From NCBI GenBank assembly GCA_024500155.1, contig CM044862.1:28795501-28859500 (forward strand): a stretch of 64,000 bases of DNA. The letters run 5' to 3'. Positions within the stretch are counted from its first letter, which is position 1, and every line of letters starts with the position of its first letter. The notes below the pieces were generated by a model that had not been told where the DNA came from, made no database searches, and worked only from the letters and a program-made list of their open reading frames with translations. This document shows positions 1 through 12,050 of the stretch, in pieces. Source of the stretch: Chenopodium formosanum (lineage: Eukaryota; Streptophyta; Magnoliopsida; Caryophyllales; Amaranthaceae). The position numbers and the translations under genes are program-made.

Positions 1-1570
1 ATTTTGGTCAATCATTTCTTTGTCTACATTCTTCAATGGATTTTGGTTCATGATCCTCATTATTATCCATAACATCTAATGCTACATTTCATGCAAAAAC
101 ATCATCGACGTCGATTTGATTTCGGTTCCATGTAATTCCAGACATGATATAATTTATTAAAATTTCTTCATTATCAGGTACCTGAATTTCTTCTTGTATC
201 ATGTCTAAAGTCTCTTCTGGAGATCCTTCGAAAATTGTTTCTTCAATTTGACCATCATCAATCAATGCTCCTTTTCTTTTCCGAGGATTCTTATCTTTGG
301 AACCTATTGGTCTTCCACGTTTCTGGAGTGGTTTAGACTCATTAGCAATTTTATTTTGTCCTTCTGGGACATCTATTTTAAATGGAGCATTAACAGCTGG
401 AATATGTGACTTGGTCACTCTTTTTGGGTCAGCAAACGAGACTGGCAATTGATTCGCTAAACTTTGTAAATGAATTATCTTTTGAACTTCCAGTTCACAT
501 TGTTTAGTTCGAAGATCAAGATAGGATAATGATAATTCATTCCATTTAATTTCATTTTCCAGCTCTCTCTTTTCTCCCCCTAATGTTGGGAAAAGTGACT
601 CGTTAAAATGACAATCTGCAAAACAAGCAGTAAATAAATCCCCTGTTGTAGCCTCAAGATATTTAATTATTGACGGGGATTCAAACCCAACATATATCCC
701 CAACCTCCTTTGAGGACCCATCTTAGTGCGTTGTGGTGGAGCTATTGGAATGTAAACCGCACATCCAAAAATTCTTAGATGGGAAATATTTGGTTCCTGA
801 CCATAAACCAATTGTAATGGGGAGAACTTGTGATAACTTGTTGGCCTAATGCGAATTAGTGTTGTTGCATGTAATATAGCATGTCCCCAAGCAGAAATTA
901 GGAGATTGGATTTCATAAGCAATGGTCTAGCAATTAATTGAATACGTTTTATTAATGACTCTGCTAGACCGTTTTGTGTATGAACATGTGTTATAGGATG
1001 TTCAACATTTATCCCAAAGGACATGCAATAATCATTAAAATCTTGAGATGTAAATTCACCATCATTGTCAAGCCGAATAGTCTTAATGGGAGTATCTGAA
1101 AAATGTGCTTGTAACTTAATCAATTGGGCAAGTAATCTCGCAAACGCCAGGTTATGAGTTGATAACAAAGACACATGTGACCATCTAGTTGATGCATCAA
1201 TTAAAACCATAAAATATCTAAATGGTCCACATGGGGGACGTATGGGCCCACAAATATCTCCTTGTATACGTTCCAGAAAACTAATTGATTCAAAATTAAT
1301 TTTAGCTGGTGATGGGCGAATAATCAATTTGCCTTCCGAGCAAGCAGCAAATGAAAAATTATTATGAAGAATCTGCTGGCTCTTCAAAAAATGTCCACAT
1401 GAATTCGTAATTATTTTTCGCATCATTATTGAACCGGGATGGCCTAACCGTTCATGCCAAACAACAAAATCATCAGTAAACTTCTGGTTTACTATAGCAT
1501 GAGCTTCAATAGCATTGATTTTTGTGTAGTACAAACCACTAGAGAATGTAGGTAGTTTCTCCAAAAACAT
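1..1570 (-). pseudogene. C1 GAG-pre-integrase and integrase, start of RT linker
   Basis: An open stretch of about 490 codons (1570-89) encodes the copia pre-integrase zinc region followed by the integrase core. The His pair is present in WHERLGH, but the first Cys of the usual CxxC is Phe (FAAC), so zinc binding is probably lost. The catalytic triad is visible: Asp in IQGDICGP, Asp in RLDNDGEF, Glu in QNGLAES. The C-terminal part has the copia LRIFGCAVY and GIYVGFESPSIIKYL signatures. Two in-frame stops follow, at 87-89 and near base 10, the second at a place where this family normally has Trp just ahead of reverse transcriptase. The upstream junction with protease is broken by a frameshift around 1566-1572. 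Confidence 0.9.
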
Positions 1571-1950
1571 GTTTTGAGCCTTGAGTTATATTTGTGATTT
1601 GAAGGAATTCGTTATTTTCTTCATTGATTGTCTCAATATGATAATCATTGTTGCAAATATCCTTAAAACTTAATAAATTTCTTTGAGACAATGGGGAGTA
1701 TAAAGCATCAATTATTTTAATTTCAGTTCCCTAAGGCAACTTTATAGTGACTCTTCCGGAGCCCTCAATGATATTTGTACTACCCGATATGGTACTTACA
1801 TTAATCCTTTTCATCATCAAATGAGAGAAATATTTTTAATTTTTAAGTATTGTATGTGTAGTTGCACTGTCAGCAAGACATAATTCTTAACCATTCATAG
1901 AAAATTGAACTTGAGTAATATCCATGTTCTTCATGAAATAAAATACATGT
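1571..1950 (-). pseudogene. C1 aspartic protease region
   Basis: Between gag and integrase the minus strand encodes a retropepsin-like segment with the copia active-site motif LADSATTHTIL and, further on, the conserved NLLSFKDI stretch that precedes the pre-integrase domain. At least three in-frame stops interrupt it, one just upstream of the active site, one about 15 codons after it and one mid-domain, so it cannot be translated through. In a live copia element this enzyme would process the gag-pol polyprotein inside the virus-like particle. Confidence 0.75.
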
Positions 1951-2129
1951 CAAAATATTAAGCATAAAAATAAAGATGATAAAACAAATAAATCAATAAA
2001 AACACTCAAATAGTTCATAAATTTATAAAGCAAAAATCCTTATTACAACGAAAGAAATAAACTTAAATAAATTACTAGAATAAGCAAACATAAGTCTAAT
2101 ACTTAAAACTGACATAAAACAATATAATT

Positions 2130-3206
2130 TTAATTATTCCCTTCTGGGGCAGTGAAGAAATCAGCAACTTCTAAATGAGTTGTACTGTCAAAATCAAAAT
2201 TATTCCCTTCCGGGGAAGTAAGGAAATCACCAACATCAAATTGATTGACATTGCCAAAATCAAAATCACCTTCACCATCTTCAAGAACAAGGTTTGCCTC
2301 AACTTTTTTTCCTTTCTTCAATGATTCTTGGTAAAGTTCAATAAGATGCTTTGGAGTTCTACAAACCCGAGACCAATGACCTTTTCCTCCACTACGGTAA
2401 CATATATTGTTATCACTTTTCTCTTTTTCATCCCTACGTTCCCACTTCTGGTGGGAATGTGAGTTTGTGAAATGACCTCCACGACCTCTACCATATCCAC
2501 GTCCACGACACCGGCCGCGCCATTGGCCACGACCACGACCTCTACCTCGACCACTACTGCTGGAATGGTCCCTGTTTTTAGTTTCTTTCCCGTTATAGGT
2601 TGTCACATTCGCTTCAGGGAATGGAGTAGAGCCAGTAGGACGTGATTCATGATTTTTCATTAACAGCTCGTTATTTTGCTCAGCCACAAGAAGACAGGAT
2701 ATTAATTCAAAATATTTTTTAAAACCTTTTTCTCTATATTGTGTCTGCAGGACAATATTATTAGCATGGAAAGTGGAGTATGTCTTTTCAAGCATTTCTG
2801 CATCAGTCATATTTTCTCCACATAACTTCAATTGAGAAGTTATTTTAAACATAGCTGAGTTATATTCACTAACAGATTTAAAATCTTGCAATCTCAAATT
2901 TAACCATTCATAACGAGCTCTAGGGAGTATCACTGTTTTTTGGTGGTCATACCTTTCCTTTAGATTACTCCAAAGGATTTGTGGGTCTTTCACAGTTAAA
3001 TATTCATTTTTGAGCCCTTCATGAAGGTGATGGCGAAGAAAAATCATGGCTTTAGCCTTATCTTGAGGTGTTGCCTTATTAGCCTCTTTTATTGTTTCAC
3101 CAAGCCCTTTAGCATCTAGGTGTATTTCAGCATCTAACACCCATGATAAATAATTCTTTCCGGTAATATCAAGGGCCACACATTCGAGCTTGGCAAGGTT
3201 CGACAT
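2130..3206 (-). pseudogene. gag: C1 gag nucleocapsid protein, zinc knuckle mutated
   Basis: This 358-codon frame is uninterrupted and starts with MSNLAKLECVAL. Its N-terminal two thirds match the plant copia gag fold (UBN2/retrotran_gag type: YLSWVLDAEIHL, LWSNLKERYDHQK, RYEWLNLRLQDFKSVSEY). A strongly basic Gly/Arg tract (about residues 215-245) follows, then a zinc knuckle at about residues 270-283. The knuckle reads CYRSGGKGHWSRVC, so the second Cys of CX2CX4HX4C is Ser and RNA or zinc binding is probably impaired. The C-terminal tail is acidic and repeats an xxPEGNNFDFD-like unit. The frame is complete, but its function is doubtful because the rest of the element is broken. Confidence 0.85.
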
Positions 3207-3563
3207 ATTTCACTATACAAAATAATATTAAAAGATAAGTATATATAAATAGTATTCAAAAATATGTATTAAACGTTATAATCATGCATAAATAAACCTG
3301 ATACAAATCATGTATAAATAAGAACGAAATAGAAGATGAGAACGTTAGCATGGAGAAAAATAAGAATGGAACCTTAAATTATATATCATGCTCTGTATTC
3401 GTTATATATGTTGATATTCCAATAAATAAGCATGCAAAAGTACATAAATGTTAAATTATAATTGTTATGGGCTGCGATCATACTTACATGATAATAATAA
3501 TATGGGATTCTAGATAAATGTTTGGTAATCCTACTCAGTTGACTAGCAATGGTGCTGATAATG

Positions 3564-3759
3564 TGTTAAATATGGAAGACAAAATAAAGAGAGATGAGGG
3601 AAGATTGTTACGTTGTATTTCATATTCCATGTAGTACTGGATATATATAATGTACATTTCCTAGGATTCCATCAATGGATAAGACCAAATACCCAACTCT
3701 AGAATATTCTATATTGTATATGGGATAATAGTCATCCATATTTAGATATTATCATAACA
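3564..3759 (-). repeat. C1 5' LTR (196 bp)
   Basis: The segment starts TGTTAAATATGG and ends TTATCATAACA on the plus strand, giving TG...CA ends with TGTTA/TAACA inverted termini. Just left of it (3551-3563), in the place of a primer-binding site, the minus strand reads TTATCAGCACC. The abrupt change at 3760 into E1 LTR sequence fixes the outer boundary. At 196 bp it is a short LTR. Confidence 0.8.
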
Positions 3760-5049
3760 AGAAAAGAAAAGAAAGGAAAAAGAGTAAAATAAAAACAAAA
3801 GAAAAAGGAAAAAATAGAAAAACCCACAAATTCCCCAAAAAGTCAGACCACTACTTTCTCTTCTTCTTTTCGAATTAAGCTGCTCTAAAATGGGGTTTTA
3901 ATCCCAAGCTTTGCGTCCCCTCAAACACCATCATCATTCATCGTCATTAAATCGCCACCGTTCATCCTAAACAGCATTCATCGAGCATCAATTCAAGCCG
4001 TTTATCTTCATTAATAACCAGGTGAGAAGCTCGTGATTGTGCCCAGAATTGCGCGTCCGCAAAGAAGCCGCACAAAGGTCGTGCATTTGCTAGTGCCTAA
4101 AATTTTTTTTTTGGAGTCCATTTGTGCGCCTTCTAACAGAGCTGCGTCCGCATTGAAATCTAATTGAAAATTAGAGCTTTCCAATATCGTATCATTGTTG
4201 GTCGGGTCTTTAGTCTGATTTAATATTGCTGCAAATGGGGCTGGCGAATTGAGGTTCGAAAGTGGTAATCAAGGGTGTGTGGAGATAGTGGTCATGTGTT
4301 GCGGCTGTCGCTCTAATTGGTGGGGTTGTGATTTGGTGGCGAGAGGTAATGCGGCAGCATTTGTTACAGTGTTAATTGTGGGCTGCAGAGGGTGGTGAGG
4401 GTTGCAGCGAGGTGAGAGACTAAGGTGTATACGGGCAGTTGCGGCTGAACAGGGGAGTTGCGATTGTTGGATAGTTGATGTTGTTGTTTAGTTTTAGTGT
4501 GGTAGGTGTGGTGTAGTGGTGGTGGCTGCTGCAATTGAGTGGCTGCTGCAATTGAGTGGCTGCGGTAGGTGGAGGTATGTGTGGGTTTGGTTGCTGCTAT
4601 TCTTGCTGGAGAAGGGGAGTTTTGATTGGTGTGGTAGAGGTTAAGAAGTTGGGGTGAAACATAGGAAATAGCAGCAGCCTAGTAAAGGAGTGATTGAATT
4701 AAACCTTGAGCTTTGGAGTTTCGAACATGGCCTTAAATTAGAACACGAACCTTGATCCAAGCGCTTACCTACACACATCAAGAAAACCAAAAGTGAAGTA
4801 AAATAAAAATAAAATGAAAATAAATAAAACAAATTAAATAAAGAGAAACAACACCAAAACGATAAAGCTAAAAAGCAATAAAATATGAAAATAAAACATG
4901 AAAATAAAACAAAACTAATTAAATAAAGAAAATCAACTAAACGTGCCAAAATTACAAAATAAACTAGAAACTTTATTAACGAGAAAACAAGAGAGGAAAA
5001 AGAGAAAATAAAAGAAAACAAGCACAAAAATAACCTAAACACTACATCA
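3760..5049 (-). repeat. E1 3' LTR, partial
   Basis: It aligns with 9840-11124 of the other E1 LTR: the same A-rich start, the same GTCAGACCACT block, the CG-rich cluster at 4037-4160, a GT-rich stretch (4250-4620) and an A-rich tail. Two differences stand out. A 17-bp unit (GGCTGCTGCAATTGAGT) is tandemly duplicated at 4524-4557. The palindrome present just inside the LTR tip in the right copy has been lost near 5040. The LTR ends ATCA at 5049, followed by the polypurine complement AATTCCCCC. Confidence 0.85.
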
Positions 5050-7395
5050 AATTCCCCCAAACTAAACCTTTGTTCGTCCTCGAGCAAAGCTAGAGCAAAA
5101 GAGAACAAGGTGAAATTATTAAAAGCTAAAGAATCAAAATAGAAAGAATGGGATAAAATGTACACTAACTCACTATCGTAAGAATCACGGATGCATTTAG
5201 CGTATGCATCAAGCCCTTTAAACCCCAATGTTGCCAAATAGGACGAGTAAGCTCTCGTGAGGGTTTCCTAAGAGGTTTAACCCACAACTCTTTGCAACAC
5301 GTAACATTTAAGGCAAAGGTGAAATTAAGGAAACTTAAGTTTTTTTATTTCAAACCAAACACAAACAACGGGCTAAGTGCACAATAATACAATCTTTTTA
5401 AGAGATTAAAGGTAGCCAAGCAAAAGAATAGCTAAGGTTGGTACACACATAAAGCATGCAAAAGGTAGAGAACTTAGAGGGACTTACACTCCTCCTTATC
5501 TCAAAACAAACTCCCGCATCCTCACTAGTTTTGCATCCACTTTTAAGGTGATATCTCAAGATTCCTTGAAGGAACCGGAAGAAATGAACAATGAAATACA
5601 TTTAGGCCACCCGACATCTTGGCATCGATAGCTCGCTCAATAGGCTTGGCTTGATTACCCTCCACCGGCTGTAATTAAACCTCACTAAGGTCAAAAGGTC
5701 TTGAAATAGTTGAAACGTTTAGGCTAGGGTAAGAGGTTTGGAAATAAATTTGGAAATTGGTGGTGAACTTAGAAGTGAAGCAAGGTTGATCATTCCTCAA
5801 TTCAAACTCAATAAACTACCATCTTTCAAATCAAAAATTTAACAATAGATCACAAAGTAACTCCTCCCCCAAGCTTATTCTTTTTCAACCAAACAACAAA
5901 TTTTTTTTGGTATTTTCTCAATATTTTTCACTTTTTTTTTTCATTTCTTTTTATTCTTTGCTCTCGGCTCTTTTAACTTTGAGCGGCTTTTTCTTTCTTT
6001 TCCTTTTTTTTCTTTTCTTCTCATTTGCTCAAACCATTCAACATAACAAAGATAATCACAAATACCAAAATTTGAGTTTTTAACTTGTTTTTCATTCTTC
6101 TCACATTCATTAACCAAACATACAAATAAAGTCCCAAGAATGCTTCACAAAAACTAATACAGGTGAATATAAAGCAAAGGTCTATTGGTTTGTAATGTGG
6201 TTATGTTAAAAAAGGGAAAAAGGGTTCAAATTAGGGTACTAATTGAGCTAGTGCAAAAGAAAGAAAAAGAATGGAAAATAATAAAACAAAACAAAGAATC
6301 CTAATTGCCTTAATCTTCCCTTAGGTTGGTTCGATCTTGATCTCGGGTAGAATCAAGCCAAATTCTCGATATGAGCTAGCAATGCCAAGGATCCAAACGC
6401 CACACAAGCAAGAAATGTAGAAGGCTAGAACAATATGAACACAAACTCACAAGAATGACGGTAGTGGAATAGCAAAAATCATCTTTAAAACTTCAACTAG
6501 CTAGAGAGCGACAACCATCTTATCACAAACCAAGTGAGCTAAGGTATCATAGCCCTTTAATTCTACTACCTTTGAAATGTTATATGTGTGAACCAACCTC
6601 GACATCCAAGTGCATGAAACCTCTAACAACTAGGAAAGAGAGTATTCTAGGTGCTAAAGCCCAAATATGTCCATGTTTGAAACAAAACATTTAGAAACTT
6701 TGCCTTGAATGCCATAGAAAGACACAATACACACACATATTCACAAAACTAACAATACTCATGAATGCATATACAATTGATCAAGATGAAAGCATGATCA
6801 ATCAAAGCTATATATACCAAAAGTCAGCTCAATAAGGTGCTCATGGCCATCCAAACATAGAAAAACTAATCTCAATAATAGACTTTAGGAAGTATGGGAG
6901 AAATAAATCAAGCAATCAAGAGACTATGGATTAAGAAACCACCAAGAGATATAGATAACCCCCCTCCCCCAAGCTAGCGAATAGCTACTCCCTCAAGCTA
7001 GTATAAAACATTGTCCTTAATGCTCAAAATAAAGGCACAAAGGGTGGGAGGGAGGGGAAGAAAGAAACCACATCCACACAACAAATCATAATTCATTTAA
7101 TCCACATGCATATAGGAAAACAAATCCAAGATGAGGGAAGAAGGAAAAAGTAAATAAAATGTGAGGTGGGTGTTGAAACCCGCAATTGAGCTTATTGTCC
7201 ATATTTTCATCTAATTCCTCGTATTTGGCGCTTTTTTCAAATGCAAGCAATCATTGGTGTGCTTCTTGTCAAGGTTCTCAATCCAAGATCCTTGCACATG
7301 AGTATATGCATCAAGTACCTATACATATAGACAAGAGAATAAACAAAAATGAGAAACGTAAAATAAAGAAAGGAAAGAAATCAATAAAACATGGT
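5050..7395 (-). other. E1 3' internal non-coding region with PPT
   Basis: No credible coding sequence is present. The polypurine tract, read on the minus strand, is TTTGGGGGAATT next to the LTR. The block 5159-5290 (ACTCACTATCGTAAGAATC... and the CCTAAGAGGTTTAACCCA stretch) recurs in E2 (30345-30475) and, more diverged, in E3 (39762-39880). Short open frames here are low-complexity. Long T-rich tracts (5890-6010) separate the conserved blocks. Confidence 0.7.
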
Positions 7396-8723
7396 TTACT
7401 TCCCGAGAAAGGCTTGCTTAACGTCCAAGCATGACCAGTCTAGTAAATAACTCAACAAAGAACGCAAACGCTTGTTATATGCAACAACAAAGATATCAAG
7501 AAATAGAGCATACGCGATGCTCATATGACAAGCAAACACAAAGTACAAGGAGACTTTATGCTTGAGAGAAGGGGGGAAAGAAAAGGTAAAAGAATCAAAA
7601 GAAAAATCAAGAAAATAAGAAGAAAAAGACGGATAGGGAGGCAAACTCTCCTCACAAAAATCTTTTTGGTTGTCATTATAACTCTTTTCCTCATTAACAA
7701 CGAAAGAGTTGGGGGCTTCAGAAGCATGAATAGGAAAAGGATCCCTAAGAAGCTCTTTGAGAAAAGAAGGGAGGAACATATGATAGTAGAAGATATAGTT
7801 AAACCTTTGGGAGAAAGGTGTATGAGAAAGGGGAAAAGGGGTAGCTACTCCCTCACCACAAGGTTGTCTCACATCACTAATGAGGGCATGGAAATCAATA
7901 ATGGAATCTTCAACTGAAGAAACCTCACGATTTATATCTCCCTCAAGCTAAAAAAACTCCAAAGGATTCAACCTCAACCTCCACTTCACAACCTTGAACA
8001 ACATCTCCCATAAATTTCTCAAAGCTTACCATCTCAATCTAAAAAGTAAATGGGGGCAAATTTCTCTCAATCTCATCTCTTTCTAATAAGGTCTTATCAA
8101 TGAACTCACTCAAAAGGTTATGGACTTTCGTTTGAAACTCAAGAAATATTTGGGCCATAATCTCAAATGAGTCCAAATCATCATGGATAGACGAGTCAAT
8201 AGCTTACTCATTGGAATCATCTAGGGGATTATGAGGCACACCATTAGATTACATGTAAAAATCGGATGAAATATGAGAAAGAACATGCACTTCATCATCA
8301 TTAGAATGCACCTCAATGAATTATAGAGGGAGGGGAAGTTAAATCATGCATTACATGGTCACTATAGGGAGCATAAAGCATGTCATGGGAATTCATATCA
8401 AACAAATTATGAAAATTAGCATCAACAATAAAATCATGAGAATCCTTTACATAAGTTTCATGATTGGCCTTCTCTCAATCATAATTATCCCTAGCTAACC
8501 ATGAATAGAAATCCTAACCTTCATCCGAAGACATAGCTTGAAATCCACCATTTAACATATTGTCAACCACTCCTCTAAAATGCCACTTATTTAATCCCAA
8601 ATTAATGATTTTACAATAATTACCCTTAGTAAAACCTTCAACACCACCTAGGAAATCCTCAAGTCTATTGAAATATACCCAAAACGGTTCATTATCAAAT
8701 TCAGGAATAGAAATATAAGCCAT
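7396..8723 (-). pseudogene. E1 gag-like relic of the LARD
   Basis: The start is placed at the ATG at 8723 (MAYISIPEFDNEPFW), which sits about 100 bases after the primer site, where gag should begin. The first 60 codons resemble the capsid N-terminal part of Athila-type gag (YFNRLEDFL, then a GLN...GVVDNMLNGGF segment). A stop at 8514-8516 and further stops and frameshifts follow. The sequence is recognisable again at 7872-7396, ending SCLDVKQAFLGK before a stop at 7396-7398. The E2 copy preserves the middle better. The last codons overlap a nucleotide motif also found after integrase in E3, so the terminal peptide may be a by-product of a conserved RNA or DNA element. Non-functional. Confidence 0.6.
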
Positions 8724-8825
8724 TTTTTTCAACAAAAACAACAAAAATAAAAACAAACAAATGAAAAGAAAATTATACACAAAGGACTACTCTCCATAAG
8801 ATAACACAACGAAAATGGAAGTCGT

Positions 8826-8843
8826 TCCCCGGCAACGGCGCCA
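8826..8843 (-). other. E1 primer-binding site, tRNA-Asp type
   Basis: On the plus strand the bases TCCCCGGCAACGGCGCCA equal the 3' end of plant tRNA-Asp with CCA, so the minus strand is the matching primer site. It lies 3 bases from the LTR end at 8847. A tRNA-Asp primer is typical of Athila-lineage elements. Confidence 0.9.
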
Positions 8844-8846
8844 ATT

Positions 8847-11124
8847 TGACAAGGGATAAACGCGTTGTCAAATGCTTATCCCTATATAAAATACAATTTA
8901 TACAACCTAAACAAACCTAATACGAGTATAAGGCAAGCATAGGAGTCGAACCACAGGGAACAAATAAACAACACCAAATGTTATCAACAATTAAGCTAGT
9001 CCGGAATAGGAGATAAATAAACTAATGTCTGAACACACTAAAACTAGAAGTAAAACACTAAGGGAAATGGTCTAGGAATAGCAATCACTCAAGCTTAAAC
9101 AAAGGCATAGAACTTGAATTAATTATGAACTAAACATGCTCGAATATCGATATAAGAGGTCCAATCTAGCCACTTGTCAAGGTTCATTGGCTTCTCCTAA
9201 CATAGCCTCTATGCTTCCTCATTAGAACCATATACTAGGAGTTGCTATTATATAATGATCGATACAAATGATTATTGCTAGGTCCGCTATCGCATCTTAT
9301 AACAATAATTCACTCCCAATCAACTAACAACATGGATTTTGCAAGTACATTGAAGAATATCAAGCATATAAAGACTTTAATCACAAATAAATAAATTCCA
9401 AGCCCTAGAACATGCTCAAGATCCAACTACACCATAACCATCCACTTAATGGGGGGAATTACTCACTAATCATGATAGTAACAAGATTAATTAACAAATA
9501 ATCAAGAATCAACATCATTAACAAGCAACACTAAAAACTAAAACAATAATAAAAGAAAGTAATTGAAATAGAGGAGAGAGACTTAGAAATTCTCATTGAT
9601 TGAAGATGAAACTCTACAAAGTAGATGATCAATCTTCTTAAAAATCCAAGCTCAACAATGGTGAAACCCTCACTTTCTCTCTCTAAAATACTCTAATCCT
9701 AACTTAATCCTAGAGAGAGAAGCTCTTCTAAAACTAATTAAGATAATAGAATATTAATTGATCCTCCCTTTTAATTACCCCTAAAATGGGTATTTATAAA
9801 GTGCTAAAGAAAATAGAAATATAAAAAAAGAAAGAAAATATAAAGAAAAGTGAAAAGAAAGGAAAAAGAGTAAAATAAAAATAAAAGAAAAAGGAAAAAA
9901 ATAGGAAAACCCACAAATCCCCCAAAACGTCAGACCACTAATTTCTCTTCTTCTTTTCCAGTTATGCTGCTCTAAAGTGGGGTTTTAATCCCAAGCTCTG
10001 CATCCCATCAAACACAATCATCAATCATCATCATTAAATCGCCACCGTTCATCCTCAACAGCATTCATCGAGCATTAATTCAAGTCGTTGATCTTCATTA
10101 ATAACCACATAAGAAGCTCGTGATTGTGCCCAGAATTGCGCGTCCGCGAAGAAGCCGCGCAAAGGTCGCGCAATTGCTACTGCCTAAAATTTGTTTTTTT
10201 GACTCCATTTGTGCGCCTTCTGACAAAGTTGCGCGCCCGCATTGAAATCTAATCGGAAGTTGGAGCTTTCCAATACCGTATCATTGTTGGTCGGGTCTTC
10301 AGTCTGGTTCAATATTGCTGCAATTAAGGCTGGCGAATTGAGGTTCGAAAGTGGTAATCAAGTGTGTGTGGAGACGGTGGTCAGGTGTTGTGGCTGCCGC
10401 TGTAATTGGCGGGGATGTGATTTTGTGGCGAGAGGTAATGCGGCAGCAGTTGTTGCGGTGTTAACGGTGGGCTGCAGAGGGTGGTTAGAGTTACAGCGAG
10501 GTGAGAGATTAAGGTGTATGCGGGCTTTTGCGGCTGAACAGGGGAGTTGCGATTGTTGGATAGTTGATGTTTTTGTTCGGTTTTAGTGTCGCAGGTGTGT
10601 TGTGGTAGTAGTGGCTGCTGTAATTGAGTGGCCGCGGTTAGTGGAGGTACGTGGGGGTTTGGTTGCTGCTGTTCTTGCTGGAGCTGGGGAGATCTGATTG
10701 GTGTGGAGGTTAAGAAGGTGGGGTGAAGGATAGGAAATGGCCGCAGCCTAGTAAATGAGTGATTGAATTAAACCTCGAGCTTTGGAGTTTAAAACATGGC
10801 CTTAAATTTGACCCAAGGACATACCTTTACACATCAAGAAAACCGAGAAGTAAAATAAAAATAAAATGATAATAAATAAAACAAATTAAATAAAGAGAAA
10901 CAAAACTAAAACAATAAACCTAAAAAGAAATAAAATAAAATAAAATATTAAAATAAAACAAAACTAATTAAATAAAGAAAATCAACTAAACATGTCAAAA
11001 TTACGAAATAAACTAGAAAATTTATTAACGAGAAAACAGGAGAGGAAAAAGAGAAAATAAAAGAAAACAAGCACGAAATTAACCTAAAAACTTCCCTTAG
11101 GAGTGACATATATGTCACTCATCA
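8847..11124 (-). repeat. E1 5' LTR (2278 bp)
   Basis: The ends on the minus strand are TGATGAGTG... and ...CCCTTGTCA. The plus-strand bases 11101-11120 (GAGTGACATATATGTCACTC) form a perfect 20-bp palindrome four bases inside the LTR tip. A TATA box (minus-strand TATAAATA) lies at 9791-9798. Upstream of it in element orientation is a CG-rich cluster at 10127-10250 with repeated GCGCGTCCGCG and GCCGCGC words. Beyond that is a strongly GT-rich plus strand (10340-10740). No gene is present. Confidence 0.9.
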
Positions 11125-11425
11125 ATGACGCTCAAAATCTTGGTAATAGTATTCACGTAGAGTAGGCATTGCAATGAGAACTCTAGCAGGGAAGCCAAAG
11201 ATAGCATAAAATTCCTTCGGCAGAGGAAAAATTTTGTCACAATTAAACTTGAAACAATGGGTTTCCGGATTCTAATAATCTAAGGTTTCTCACAGAAAAT
11301 CATGTTCAATTGCTACATGCCTTGACCCTAGTAAAACCTCTGACATGAAATAATTCTAACTCTCTTTTTTCTGCATTGATCAAGGAATACGACAAGTCAC
11401 GCAATGTATTATAAAAATTTATAGA
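11125..11425 (-). pseudogene. E0 relic of Tat extra gene 2 (PMD/DUF7745-like)
   Basis: Translation of the minus strand gives, after one frameshift, a segment with NPETHCFKFNCDKIFPLPKE, FGFPARVLIAMPTLREYYY and QDFERH. This is clearly homologous to the E6 protein around NIDTHCFRIGYDEISPLPEE and YYYKDFERFF. The N-terminal part matches E6 LNARDKKELYLFHL through LINAEKRELELFHV. At least two stops and one frameshift are present. E1 cuts the gene at 11124. A minus-strand TATAAATT lies just upstream at about 11427-11434. Confidence 0.7.
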
Positions 11426-11549
11426 CCATTTTGTTGAAATATGAAATTCTAGTTATTTTATGTTTCTTAATTATGCATATCACGGATTAAATAGTCATAA
11501 TTTATGGCTCAAAGAGTCCAGAAATGCAAAAAAAAAAAAAAAAATTTCA

Positions 11550-11690
11550 GTTGCACGTGCAAAAGCACCGCTGCTTAATTTGCGCACCGCGACATGGTAA
11601 TGGACACCGTGTCACAGAACAAGCACCGTGGCACGGAATCTTACATCGTGACACAGTGTTTACCACGTGTGACGTTGTTTACGCGTCACC
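11550..11690 (-). promoter_or_regulatory. E0 CACCGTG-type motif cluster
   Basis: Within 140 bases there are repeated dyad-like words: GCACGTGC, GCACCGCTGC, GACACCGTGTC, GCACCGTGGCAC, ATCGTGACAC, CCACGTGTG. The cluster lies upstream (minus orientation) of the E0 extra-gene relic and of a TATA-like sequence. It occupies the place held by the GGCGCC cluster in E6, which suggests a diverged promoter module. The function is inferred from position only. Confidence 0.4.
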
Positions 11691-11817
11691 TTTTTTTTTT
11701 ATCCTCGACCTATTTTTTACAGATTTTCTATTGTTTTCTATTATCGTTTCTCCTGTAAACTCCTTTTTCGAGTGTTTTATTCCTAATAAAATTCTCCCTT
11801 TATTTTATATTTATTTT

Positions 11818-12050
11818 TATTTTCGGGAAAGTTGTAACACTTGTCCCACTTTATTTTTTTTGTTTTTAATTATTTTCGAGGAAGTAATAAAACTTTCCCC
11901 ATTTGATTTTTATTTCTTTTTATTTTGGGGAAGTTGTAAAGTTGTCCCATTTTATTTTATTTCTTTTAATTATAGGGAAGGAGTAAAACTAGTCCCATTT
12001 TTCTTTCTTTTTATTTTGTGGAAGTTGTAAAACATTTTCCTTTATTTGTT
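11818..12050. repeat. Degenerate tandem repeat, about 55 bp unit
   Basis: Four to five imperfect copies of a unit built as T-rich stretch, GGGGAAGTTGTAAAA, then TTGTCCCATTTTATTT. The units start near 11820, 11876, 11928, 11978 and 12016. It lies between the two E0 gene relics and has no coding content. Confidence 0.6.

Larger units (their letters stand above)
1..3759 (-). mobile_element. C1: Ty1/copia LTR retrotransposon, partial, decayed
   Basis: Read on the minus strand the order is LTR (3759-3564), gag (3206-2130), protease, then GAG-pre-integrase and integrase. Protease and integrase ahead of reverse transcriptase is the copia order. The reverse transcriptase and 3' LTR lie left of the window; the frame leading into reverse transcriptase reaches base 1. 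The element sits inside the left LTR of E1: sequence from 3760 on continues an LTR whose intact partner copy is at about 9840-11124. Several nonsense codons and at least one frameshift show that it is dead. No target duplication can be checked because the left end is missing. Confidence 0.9.
3760..11124 (-). mobile_element. E1: non-autonomous LARD related to Athila (Ty3/gypsy)
   Basis: The element is read on the minus strand. Its 5' LTR is 11124-8847, the tRNA-Asp primer site 8843-8826, the internal region 8846-5050, the polypurine tract 5064-5050 and the 3' LTR 5049-3760 (interrupted by C1, the rest outside the window). The internal 3.8 kb has no protease, reverse transcriptase or integrase, only a gag-like relic. 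Long LTRs plus a pol-less interior fit a large retrotransposon derivative. Primer site, polypurine tract, terminal palindrome and a motif near 7393-7426 are shared with the Athila element E3. E1 interrupts E0 at 11124/11125; the five bases to its right are ATGAC, and the left copy of a duplication is off-window. Confidence 0.85.

Noticed and set aside
4641..5237. 198-codon minus-strand open frame rich in Phe/Leu/Ser
   Set aside because: Lies across an A-rich LTR tail and the LTR/interior boundary; composition-driven, no conserved counterpart in E2.
8826..8843. Possible tRNA-Asp gene
   Set aside because: Only the last 18 bases of tRNA-Asp are present, at the place of a primer-binding site; no cloverleaf. 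The same for 35927-35941.
10242..10586. 114-codon plus-strand open frame in the E1 LTR
   Set aside because: Antisense to the element, in a GT-rich stretch; the other LTR copy does not keep it open.
11524..12030. 168-codon plus-strand open frame
   Set aside because: Covers a poly(A) run, the CACCGTG cluster and the T-rich 55-bp repeats; low complexity only.
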